Assembly: GCF_024166365.1 (NCBI RefSeq)
Contig: NC_064820.1
Coordinates: 59,249,501 to 59,313,500 of the forward strand
Direction: 5' to 3'
Length of the DNA: 64,000 nucleotides
Source of the DNA: Elephas maximus indicus
Lineage: Eukaryota > Chordata > Mammalia > Proboscidea > Elephantidae
This document shows, piece by piece, positions 38,501 to 50,500 of this stretch (position 1 is its first letter; the number at the start of each line of letters is the position of its first letter). Position numbers and translations under genes: made by a program. Below the pieces are notes generated by a model that was not told the origin of the DNA, did no database searches, and worked only from the letters and a program-made list of their open reading frames with translations.

Positions 38501-41500
38501 ATGGCTGCTTTCATGCTACAAGAGCAGAGTTGAGTAGATGTAACAAAGATTCTATGGTCTGCAGAGCCTAAAATATCTACCATCTGAACCTTAACAGAAA
38601 AAGTTTGCTCATTTTTGCTCTATGGTTTAAATTTAAAAATTAAGATCCAGTAACAAAACTGCTTAATTGTATTCCAAATATAAAATGCCTCAAATATTGA
38701 TTTAAAAATTTAAAAAGTCTATCCTCAGGAGATATGAAAGTCATTTCATCAGATAATTACTTACATTGTTTTCTTGGTTCTTGTTGTTCTTTAAGAGTGT
38801 GATAATACAATTATGAATAAAGTAAGCAAGAGTAAGCACTCCAGTCAGCTGTGGAAACTGAAATCTTATCTCTAGGATGAAAAGAGAAAAAAATAAAATT
38901 AAAACTGACAACTAGAAGATGAATATCAGCAGGCAAAAGCTGATGACTAAAAATCAGTTGTTTCTGTTTTGTCCAAGGTATAAGAATATCAAAGTGTTTT
39001 TACAAGCTTCCTCAAGGCCTGCACTACACTTGGACAAAGCACTTACAAAGGAATCAAGAAATGACTATTCTGTGAAGGTACTTTATATGAACTATCCTTG
39101 TCTGAGGTCACACAACTAGTATGTGGTAGAGCAGAGATTCAAATCCAGGGTCTGCCTGACTCTAAAGTCCTTCCCCCTTCTGGTACTTGAATTTGCCAGG
39201 AAAAAACCTCTAGAAGAGGAATCAGTAGGAGGGGAATTGGTCATTTAATATTCTTCAGTGACTAATCTAAAAAGCATTGCTTCAAAATATTGCAAACAAG
39301 AAAGGACTGGTTAAACTATGATGTAGTTTTACAGACGTATGAGGAATCAGTAAGAGGGGAATTGGTCATTTAATATTCTTCAGTGACTAATCTAAAAAGC
39401 ATTGCTTCAAAATATTGCAAACAAGAAAGGACTGGTTAAACTATGATGTAGTTTTACAGACGTATACAGTATTTAAAAATTATGTAGCAGAGGAATATTT
39501 TACATCATGGCAAAATGTTCATGATTTAAATAGCATATATATTATGATTTTATTTTTATTCTTAGAAGTGTGTGCCCGCAAAAACAAAAGACTGGAGGAA
39601 TATCCACAAAAATGCCAATAGTGATTAGCTTTTGCTGATGGGATTTATTTTAAATTAACTACTTACTTACATTCTCTGAATTTTCTACAATGAACACAAA
39701 CTTACTTTGAAAGAAGGATAAAAGTAATAAAATAATATATCTTTTTAAAAGCACCGCTAATTTCTGTCTTTGAGGTCTGCTAATACAAGAGTGACACAAT
39801 TGAGTTTCTGTGGAAGACCATTATTTACTTGAAAACAGTGCTGAATCTAGGCAAAGCTGGTGGCAAAATGGGGAATAATCCATTTCCGGGGATTCTTTAG
39901 TGTAAAAAGTAGAAATGTAGAAAAGAAAGGTCTCATGACTTTTTGCCATGTCACTTTAGGAAAGGAAAAATCAAACACTAACTCTAAAAGAAGCCAAGAG
40001 TTTAAATCTAAGAAACGTATACACTACTGTTTTCCATCATGTTTTTTATTAAGTTGCATCAGAGTTTTTATCTGTGGAAGTAATTCAAAGTGTATTTTTC
40101 TTAGGCATATTTTGCCTTTTCTTGTCTAGAATCTTTTTAACTTTTTACTTCTCAGCAATGACAATAAAATTTGGGGGCAACTCTCACTTCTGTTTTAAAA
40201 AAAAGTCTCTTTATAAATTGGGAACCAAAGGGTACTTTCTTAAGAAAAAGATCGATCATTTCAGATCAGCAGCATTATACTTGCAGAATTATAACAGAGG
40301 TGTCATTTTTGGAAAGAAAATACATTATCTGCAAGTGACCTTATTGCAGATACTCTTCACGGCTGACAAACTATAAGAATTCAAACTAAGGTAGCTAGAT
40401 AGAATAAAAAAATTTTTTAAATAAACATTTTCCTTATACACCTGTAAAAACTGGTTAAAAAACAAACAAAACCTGTTGCCATCAAGTTGATTCCAACTCA
40501 TAGCGACCCTATAGGACAGAGTAGAACTGCCCCATAGAGTTTCCAAGAAGCACCTGGTGGATATGAACTGCCAACCTTCGGTTAGTAGCCATAGCTCTAA
40601 CCACTACGCAAACTGGTTAAAAGCTATAAAAAGGCAAATTAAAATATTCCATTCACAATAGCAAAATTGACGTAAATATGGCCTAGGAATAACTTTAATA
40701 TTAATATGCTGAACTTTTCTTAATTATGTACTTTACTCTGGCAGCCACGGAGGTATACTACTTCTGTACACCTGTGAGAACCTGCTGAAAGATGTGCGGT
40801 TAGCTGACAGCCTCTTTCTGCAGTAATTTTGGGACTGTTACCCTGTTCTTATGGAATCACACCCTCTCAGTCCTAGCCAGTGACTGAACATGGCAGGGTA
40901 CGAGGGCCTGGCCATTCTGCCCAACCTGGACTCCTCTATGAACACTTTGCACCAGAGCTCCACATTGGGTTGGCTGAGACCTTCTGAGTCCATTCCTATG
41001 CAATCCATCTTCTTTGCCTTTTTCCTTTGACAGGTATCTGAGCTACATGGTGGTCTGATATAGCTGTCTTCTCCAGCTCCTTCTCTGCTTTATCTTTCAT
41101 AAGTATTTCCTCAATTAATCTCTTGTACTTCTAACTCCATTTTAGTGTCTATTGACTAGAGGACCGGAAGTGACATAGTTGGTACTGGAAGAAATCTGAG
41201 AAAGCAGGCAGTGAGATAGAATTTGTGTACTAGATCACTCATCGCCTAGCTTTGAATTATTATCTAAGCAGTCCTTCGGCTATATCCCAAGGTTCTGGTA
41301 GTGTTTTCATCATCATTGCTTTTCTAGATATTCTGTTGATTCAGAGATACTAAATAAATGATCACTATAACACCTCTGGAAACCCCGGTAGCATAGTGGT
41401 TAAGAGCTACGGCTGCTAACCAAAAGGTCGGCAGTTCGAATCTACCAGGTGCTCCTTGGAAACCGTATGGGGCAGTTCCACCCTGTTCTGTAGGGTCACT

Positions 41501-44500
41501 ATGAGTTGGAATCGACTCGATGGCAACGGGTTTGGTTTCTGGTTTTGGTATAGCACCTCTGGAAACCCTGGTGGCGTAGTGGTTAAGTGCTACAGCTACT
41601 AACCAAAGGGTAGGCAGTTTGAATCCGCCAGGCGCTTCTTGGAAACTCTATGGGGCAGTTCTATTCTGTCCTACAGGGTCACTATGAGTTGGAATCAACT
41701 CAACTGCACTGGGTTTGGTTTTCTGGTTTATAGCACCTCTGATCTCAACTTGGCTTTTTTTTTGTATGACTGCGGCACTTCCACTATGAATCCTGTTTTT
41801 AGGCAGGGTCTAATGGCCTCCTGAAGAGAAGGAAAGTAGTAGGAGATGATATCAGAGAGGCAGCCATGAGCCAGAGCACATAAGGCCCTGTGGAGTATGA
41901 TAAAGTCTTGCCTGAATGAGGTAGGAAAACATTTGACCCTTTTGGGGGTTGGTTTTAAAAACATCACTCTGCCTGCTAGGTGGAGAATAGACTACAGCAG
42001 GGAAGGCAGAGTAGAAACAGCAAGATTAGTTAGGAGGCTATTACAATAATCTAGATAAGAGATTAGTAGCTTGATATAGTTCTTATTGGTGGAAATGGTA
42101 AGAAGTAGTCAGATTCTCAAATTATTTTGAATGTAGAGCTAACATGATTTGTAGGTAGACTGTAGGTAGGGGTTGGAGAAAGAGGACAGTCAAGGATGAC
42201 TTCAAAGTTTTTGACCTGAGCAACTGGAAAATTAGAGCTACCATTATCTGAGATAGAGAAGCCTGGAAGAAGAGCAGGTTGATGAAGTCGGGTGGATGAG
42301 CAAGGAAACAAATATTTAGATTTTGTCCAGTTTTTTAAGTTTGAGATATCTAGTGGATATCCAAGTGGAGATTCATAAGGAGTACATGATTATAGACTTT
42401 AGTGGAGAGATCTGGGCCAGAAATATAAAATTAGGACTAATCATCATATCTTCTGTTCAGTTCTTTTACTTCATCATTTCTTCCTTTTGCTTTAGCTACT
42501 CTATGTTCAAAAGCAACTTTCAGAGTCTCCTCTAATATCCATTTTTGTCTTTTCTTTTTTTCCTGTCTTTTTAATGACCTCTTGCTTTCTTCATGTATGA
42601 TGTCCTAGATGTCATTCCATAATTCATCTGGTCTTCAGTCATTAGTGTTCAATGGGTCAAATTTATTCTTGAGATGGTCTCTAAATTCAGATGGGATATA
42701 TTCAAGGTCATACTTCGGCTCTCCTGAACATGTTCTAATTTTCTTCAACTTGAACTTGAACCTGCATATGAGCAATTGATGGTCTGTTCCACAGTTGGCC
42801 CTGACCTTGTTCTGACTGATGATATTGACCTTTTCATCACATATTTCCACAGATGTAGCCAATTTGATTCCTGCGTATTCCATCTGGTGAGGTCCAAGTG
42901 TATAGTCTCTGTTTATGTTGTTGGAAAGAGGTGTTTGCAACGAAGGATGTGTTGGTCTTGCAAAATTCTATCATGCAGTCTCTGGTATCATTTCTATCAC
43001 CAAGGACAACTAACCAATTTTCCAACTAACCAATCCTTTTTCGTTTCCAACTTTCACATTCCAATCATCAGTAATTATCAATGCATCTTGATTGCACATT
43101 TGATCATTTTCGTACTGCAGAAGTTGGTAAAAACCTTCAATTTCTTCACTGTTGGCCTTAGCGATTGGTGCATAAATTTGTATAATAGTTGTATTAACTG
43201 GTCTTCCTTGTAGGCATATAGATATTAATCCTATCACTAACAGTGTTGTACTTCAGGATAGATCTTTAAATGTTATTTTTAACAATGAATACGACACCAT
43301 TCCTCTTCAATTTGTCATTCCTAGCATAGCAGACCATATGATTATCTGATTCAAAATGGCCAATACCAGTCCATTTCAGCTCACTAATACCTAGGATATT
43401 GATCTTTATGGGTTTCATTTCATTTTTGATGACTTCCAATTTTCCTAGATTCATATTTTGTACATTCCAGGTTCTGATTATTAATGGATGCTTGCAGCTG
43501 TTTCTTCTCATTTTGAGTCATGCCACATCAGCAAATGAAGGTCCCAAAAGCTTGACTCCATCCACGTCATTAAGGTCAAATCTACTTTGAGGAGGCAGCT
43601 CTTCTCCAGTCGTATTCCGAGTGCCTTCCAACCTGAGGAGCTCATTTTCTGGCACTATATCAGGTAATGTTCTGCTGCTATTCATAAGGTTTTCACTGGG
43701 CAATTTTTCCAGAAATAGACTACCAGGTCCCTCTTCCTAGTCTCTCTTAGCCTGGAAGCCCCGCTGAAACCTGTCCACCAAGAGTGACCCTGCTGGTATT
43801 TGAAATACTGGTGGTAAAGCTTCCAGTATCACAGCAACACACAAGCCACCACATTATGACAAACAGACATGTGGTGAAACTGAACAGAAGATTTCAAAGG
43901 CTCGAGAAGGCAAAGTATTATAATGAAATGTGCAAAGACCTAGGGATAGAAAACCAAAAGGGAAGGACATGCTCAACATTTCTCAAGCTGAAAGAACTGA
44001 ACAAAATGTTTAAGCCTCTAGTGGTAATATCGAAGGATTCTATGGAGAAAATATTAAATGATGCAGGAAGCATCAAAAGAAGATGGAAAGAATACACAGA
44101 GTCCCTGTACCAAAAAGAATTAGTCAATGTTCAGCCATTTCAAGAGGTAGCATAAGATCAAGAACTGATGGTACTGAAGGAAAGGGGCCAAGCTGCACTG
44201 AAGGCTTTAGTGAAAAACAAGAATCCAGGAACTGACGGAATACCAATTGAGATGTTTCAACAAACAGATGCAACACTGGAAATGCTCACTCATCTACGCC
44301 GAGAAATTTGGAAGACAGCTAGCTACCTGGCCAACCAATGGAAGAGATCCATATTTGTACCCATTCCAAAGACAGGTGATCCAACAGAATGTGGAAATTA
44401 TCCAAGAATATCATTAATATCACACACAAGTAGAATTTTGGTGAAGATTATTCAAAAGCAATTGTAGCAGTATATCGACAGGGAACTGCCAGAAATTCAA

Positions 44501-47500
44501 GCCGTATTCAGAAGAGGATGTGGAACATGGGATATCATTGCTGATGTCAGATGGATCCTGGCTGAAAGCAGAGAAAACCAGGTAGATGTTCACCTGTGTT
44601 TTATGCAAAGGCATTTAACTGTGTGGATCATAACAAATTATGGATAACATTGCAAAGAATGGGAATTCCAGAGCACTTAATTGTGCTCACCAGGAACCTG
44701 TACATAGATCCTGATGTCATGTTCTTCTTCATATAGTCCAGCTTCTTGGATTATTCACTCAGCATACAGATTGAATAAATATGGTGAAAGGATACAACCC
44801 TGACGCACACCTGTCTTGACTTTAAACCACATTGTATCCCCTTGTTCTGTTTAAATAACTGCCTCTTGGTCCATGTACAGGTTTCTCATGAGCACAATTA
44901 AGTGTTCTGAAATTCCCATTTTTGCAATGTTATCCATAATTTGTTATGATCCACACAGTCAAATATGCCTTTGCATGAACAATAAAGCACAGGTAAACAT
45001 CCTTCTGGTGTTCTCTGCTTTCAGTCCGGATCCATGAGACATGAGCAATGATATCCCTGGTTCCACGTCCTCTTCTGAATATGGCTTGAGTTTGAGGCAG
45101 TTCCCTGTCAATATACTTTTGCAGCCACTTTTGAATGATCTTCAGCAAAATTTTACTTGCTTATGATATTACTGAAATTGTGTGGTAATTTCTGCATTTG
45201 GTTGGGTCACCTTTATGGGAGTGGGCATAAATATGAATCTCTTCCAGTTGGCTGGCCAGGTAGCTGTCTTCCATATTTCTTGGCATAGATGAGTGAGTGC
45301 CTCCAGTGCTGCATCCATTTGCTGAAACCTCTCGATTGGTATTCTGTCAATTTTTGGAGGCTTGTTTTTTGCCAATTCCTTCAGTGCAGCTTGGACTTCT
45401 TCCTTCAGTACCATCAGTTCCTGATTATATGCTACCTCTTCAAATGGTTGAATGTTGACCAATTCTTTTTGGTATAGTGACTCTGTGTATTCCATTGTCT
45501 TCTTTTGATGCTCCTGGTGTTGTTTAATATTTTAGAATCCTTCCCCATAGAATCCTTCAATATTGCAACTTGAGGCTTGAATTTTTTCTTTAGTTCTACC
45601 AGCTTGAGAAATGCCAAGTGTGTTCTTTCCTTTTGCCTCATATGCATGTGAAAGCTGGACAATAAACAAGGAAGGCGGAAGAAGAATTGATGCTTTTGAA
45701 TTATGGTGCTGGTGAAGAATACTGAATGTATCACCGACTGCCAGTAGCATGAACAAATCTGTCTTAGAAGATGTATAACCAGAATGCTCATTAGAAGCAA
45801 GGACGATGAGACTTAGTCTTACGTACTTTGTACATGCCATCAGGAGGGACCATTCCCTGGGGAAGGACATCATGCTTAGTAAAGTAGAGGGTCAGCGAAA
45901 AAGAGGAAGACCTTCAAGAAGATGGACTGACACAGTGGCTGCAATAATGGGCTCAAGGATACCAATGATTGTGAGGATGGCGCAGGACCGGGCAGTGTTT
46001 CGTTCTGTTGTACGTAGGGTCACTACGAGTCAGAACTGACTCGATGGCATCTAACAACAAAAACAATCACCATACAGACAGTGAATAAAGCCAGGTGTCT
46101 AGATGACATTAAATAGGGAATAAAGGAAAGAGAAAATAGGTTTGAGTACTAAGCCCTGCATGACTCCATCATTTAGAGGTCAGGAACATGAGAGGGAGTA
46201 GTCAGCTATGTAAAATAAAGAGAAAATAAGGTTTTAGAAGTCAAGTAAAGAAAGTGTTTTAAGATGGATGAAGTGATCAAATGTGCCTATGCTGCTGATA
46301 GACCGAGTAAGAGTGTTAGAACTGGTCACTGAATTTTGTAAGATAAAGTCATTGCTTGTCTTAATAAGAGCAGTTCCAGTGAAGTGACTGGGACAAAAGC
46401 CTGAAAGAAGTGAATTCAAGGCAAAATGGAAGAAATGAAGACAGTGAGCACTGACAACTTTCTCAAGGAGTTTTTCTTAAAAGGGAAGCGAAAAAAAAGA
46501 AAAGGGAACAGCTAGAATGGAATGTGAGTTATTGTCTTTTAGGTTGGGAGATTTGTATAACTGGTAGGATAATTCAGTGGAGGAAAAATGTGATGATACG
46601 TGACTAAGGAGAAAGATGGGATTACTGCAAGAGTAAAGTCCTTAAGTAGGCAAGAAAGGATGGAATGAAACAGATAAATAGGTTCAATTCTATTACTTTT
46701 CCTGGGAAAAATTATTACCTGGCAAAAGGGGTGATAGAATCTACTACATCATTAAGAAATGTTTAGAAACAAGAGTACACAAATGAAGACTCAATCAGAA
46801 CTACATGTTTATGTGATTTCTTCCTCAGGATAGTAAAGGTTCATAATCTCCGAAGTTCTCTGATTTGTAATTAGCCTTTAGAAAAAGATTTATGACATAT
46901 TTTCATTTTTTGAGAAATTCTTCAATCACAATATAGAATTAATTTCAGCACCATAAATATCAATACAAGCCTCATGATCCTCCTTTATATCATTTAGAAA
47001 TGAAGTAAAGTGAAATAAATGGCTTAATATCGATTTAAACAGATCTTTTCTTGTCTTCTAAATAGCTCTTTATCCTCTTCCCTTATGTCTATTCTCTAAT
47101 GTCCTATCATTAGCACAAACTTTAAGCACTCTTTCTATAAATCACAATAGACCTAATTTTAGAAAATAATATCACAGACTGTTTTTATCCATTAATGGAT
47201 GGACTAGCTTAAAATTGGCATTTTTATCCCTGTCCATTTTTAAATACAATCTGGGAGAGAAGTGTGCCTTTCAAGGCCAGCACTTCCTTTATGTAGAATT
47301 TACATTAACTTTAGAGTCTGTGAGCTTCTAATAGAAATGATACATCAAAGCTAGTGTAGTCTCCTAGGCTCTGAAAACAAGCATCCATAACCACCAATTC
47401 AATACACTTGGAAAATTCAGGAACAGTGCAACATAAGAAACACAAAAGGTGGTAAACAACTACAAATATAAACTTTAGAGATAGCCAAACCAAAACCAAA

Positions 47501-50500
47501 CCCAGCGCCATCATGTCGATCTTGACTCATAGCAACCCTACAGGACAGAGTAGAACTGCCCCATAGGGTTTCTAAGGCTGTAATCTTTACAGAAGCAGAT
47601 TACCACAACTTTCTCCTTCGGAGCACCGCTAGTGGGTTCAAATCACCGACCTTTCGGTTAGCAGCTGAGAGTTTAACCACTGCACCAGCAGGGTGCCTTT
47701 AAAGGGTAATAAAACCCGATAACCCATTGCTGTCGAGTTGATTCCGACTCATAGCAACCCTGTAGGACAGAGTAGAATGGCCCTGTAGAGTTTCCAAGGA
47801 GCACCTGGTGGATTTGAACTGCCGACTTTCAGGTTAGCAGCTGTAGCACTTAACCACTATGCCACCAGGGTTTCCTTAAAGGGTAATAAAAAATAGCAGA
47901 TACTAAATAGAGACTTGAAATTTTATACTGCCTTAATCAACAGCTGAAGAATGGAAAGAAAGTAGTCTTTTTAAATCAACATCAGAATTTTTGTACTACT
48001 TTCTCATTGTTAGTTTTCAAGATACTAGTACAATGTTGTTGTCGTCAGCTGCCATCGAGTCTGTGCTGACTCATAAAGGCCCTATACCAAAACCAAACCT
48101 GTTGCTGTCAAGTCGATTCTGACTCATAGCGACCTTATAGGACACAGTAGAACTGCCCCATACAGTTGGTTTCCAAGGAGCACCTGGTGGATTCGAACAG
48201 CTGACCTTTTGGCTAACAGCTGTTGCTCTCAGCCACTATGCCACCAGGGTTTCCTAGCGACCCTATAGTACAGAGTAAGACTGCCCCATAGGGTTTCCAA
48301 AGAGCAGCTGGTGGATTCGAACTGGTGACTTTTTGGTTAGTAGCCAAGCTCTTAATCCGTCTCTTCATTTAGCATTATCTTTTCATTGTTTCACAGTGCT
48401 TTAATCATGTTCAAAATACTCCTAAATTTGGGTGACACTGAAGAAACTGCCAAGTTATAACCATGAGAAAAGAAAAAGGGGGACGGAAGGAAACATTTAA
48501 TCATCATCATCTTAATTAGCCTGAAAAACAGAAAAGCCCATTATGGGCAACAATGATGTCAATGAGTAGTTATTATCTGCATACATTAATCACTGACCAT
48601 GTTCTAAGTCTCTGAAATTCTAGGAACATGTTTCCTCAGAAAAATCTGGAGAATGAATTCTTGATTTTCTAACTGTAATATAACTTCGGAAACCCTGGTA
48701 GCGCAGTTGTTAAAACTATGGCTGCTAACCAATAGGTCAGCAGTTTGAATCTACCAGGCACTCCGTGGAAACCCTATGGGGCAGTTCTACTTTGTCCTAC
48801 AGGGTTGCTATGAGTCAGAACTGACTTGAAGGCAATGAGTTTTGGTTAATATAACTTCAGTGAACTTCGACTCCCAAGTAGAAAGAACAAAGGGCCCTAT
48901 TTACCTCCAACTTTAAGAAAACCAAAGTAATCTCAACTGCTATTAACAACATTAATAAAAATGATGAACACAAAACATACCACTACTTATTTTAGAACAG
49001 CATGTAAGAGTGGTTAACTTAAAGATCACATTGTAATTTAATCTTTATTTATTTAACAGCTCACCTGGTACAAAAAATTCTGTTGGTGTAAACCAATGAA
49101 ATTCCAAATGCAATCCCAAGTGAACAGCCTTCAAGGTGACAAGGAAAATCAAAAAGAGCACAGATATTGTGCCTGTGGAAAAAAAAATTTAGAAATTGTT
49201 TATCATCTCTGTGAGTCTTACAGGCTTTTTAAAAATCTAGGTTCCACATTCTCAGAGAAGTATGGAAAATTTTTATCTTGTCAGTCCACTGATTACCCCC
49301 ACTAAAACCCAGATGGGATCTAAAAACTAGCTTGTTTTCTAGGAAACAAGCTAAGTGAGTTGTCAGAAAACAAAACAAAGAAGTCTCCAAAAAACTATGT
49401 GGTAGACTAAGATAAACTAGATGAAAGTAGCTCATATATTGCTGAATCCAAAACTGCTTAATTTACTTATGAGCTGAGTTTAACGGATTATACAAACAGA
49501 CAGACCATCATAGAATTGTATGGTTACATGAAACAACATGAAAAAGACTTTTATTCTTTGTATTTAAAGTGTTAGAGATCGAAAACAGGCTGGAAAAGAC
49601 TCACAATATTAGTATAGGATAAGAAAGTACAGAAAGAAAAGTAATGAATGTGGGTCATATACACTTTTGAGAAAGCTGATAAGCCAAAAAGTAATCAATG
49701 AACAATCTGCTCTAGTGTCTAGATCAGGCTTTGATTGGGTAGTACTTTTTGGTAGATGGAAAGATTCCAGGTTCCAATCCAAGGTATCATAAATATACTC
49801 GGTAGTGTAAAGCAGGCATTCAGAAAGTTTTAGTAGTCTAAAAGTTAGAGTATTATTACCTTTAAAGAATTAAGTGTAGTCATTATGGAGTAGAGTCAGA
49901 AAATACAGGAAGGCCGTTAGATGCTAATTCCTCTAAAGAAGCTATAGATTTAGAAAAGCCAATAAGCAAACCAGGAAACCACAAATGCACTACATAAGCT
50001 CTACTGTGGGTTTGGAGATTAGGTGATACAGAAAGGATGAACACAAGAGGCCATAGCTTATGTAACCACAACTCTTCATTTTCTGTGTCTATGGCAGTCC
50101 TATAGTGAATTCTGTTTTGAGGCGGAGAGATACAGAATCACATCCTTACCTCCTCCTTTGATTTTCTCGAAACCCAGAGCCACCTCTTGGTTCCCTGATG
50201 TCATGGAGAATCTTATTTTTTAATCTAGGCTGCCTACCAGAAGATCGGAACTATAGGGAAAAACCAAAATCCTATGGTCCATTTGGGTTTATTAATTACT
50301 TCTAAATGATATCCTTGTCTTACGTTAACCAGATCTGAGCTTTCATCAGAACTCTCAGGGGGTTCTCTCTGCCATCTTAAGGCTCAGCGTTGTACAAGAA
50401 GATAGGATCAAAACATTTCTTTGGTGATCTCTGAAAAACAGGGCTCACACAAAGAGGTCTGTTCCTTGAAGGAGGCAATACTATTTCAAGAAAGAAAAAG

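Larger units (their letters stand above)
42449..46064 (+). mobile_element. Composite RTE LINE insertion in four alternately oriented segments
   Basis: The insertion is bracketed by AATCATCATA (42439-42448) and AATCACCATA (46065-46074), a 10-bp duplication with one mismatch, within an L2. Inside, the RTE parts are minus (42449 to about 43790), plus (about 43850-44715), minus (44716-45632) and plus (45633-46064, ending in the RTE 3' tail 'ctaacaacaaaaacaa'). The plus-strand 3' end at the right border sets the orientation of the original insertion. Confidence 0.75.

Noticed and set aside
36297-39465. Repeated units considered as a CRISPR-like array
   Set aside because: There are two separate simple tandem duplications, with no regular spacers.
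41400-41450. tRNA-like sequences with box A and box B in many places
   Set aside because: They are the heads of AfroSINE copies, followed by the SINE body and flanked by target-site duplications, not tRNA genes.
43266-43511. Endonuclease-like frame as a host DNA-repair gene
   Set aside because: The motif order and its continuation into reverse-transcriptase sequence identify it as RTE. Frames are interrupted.
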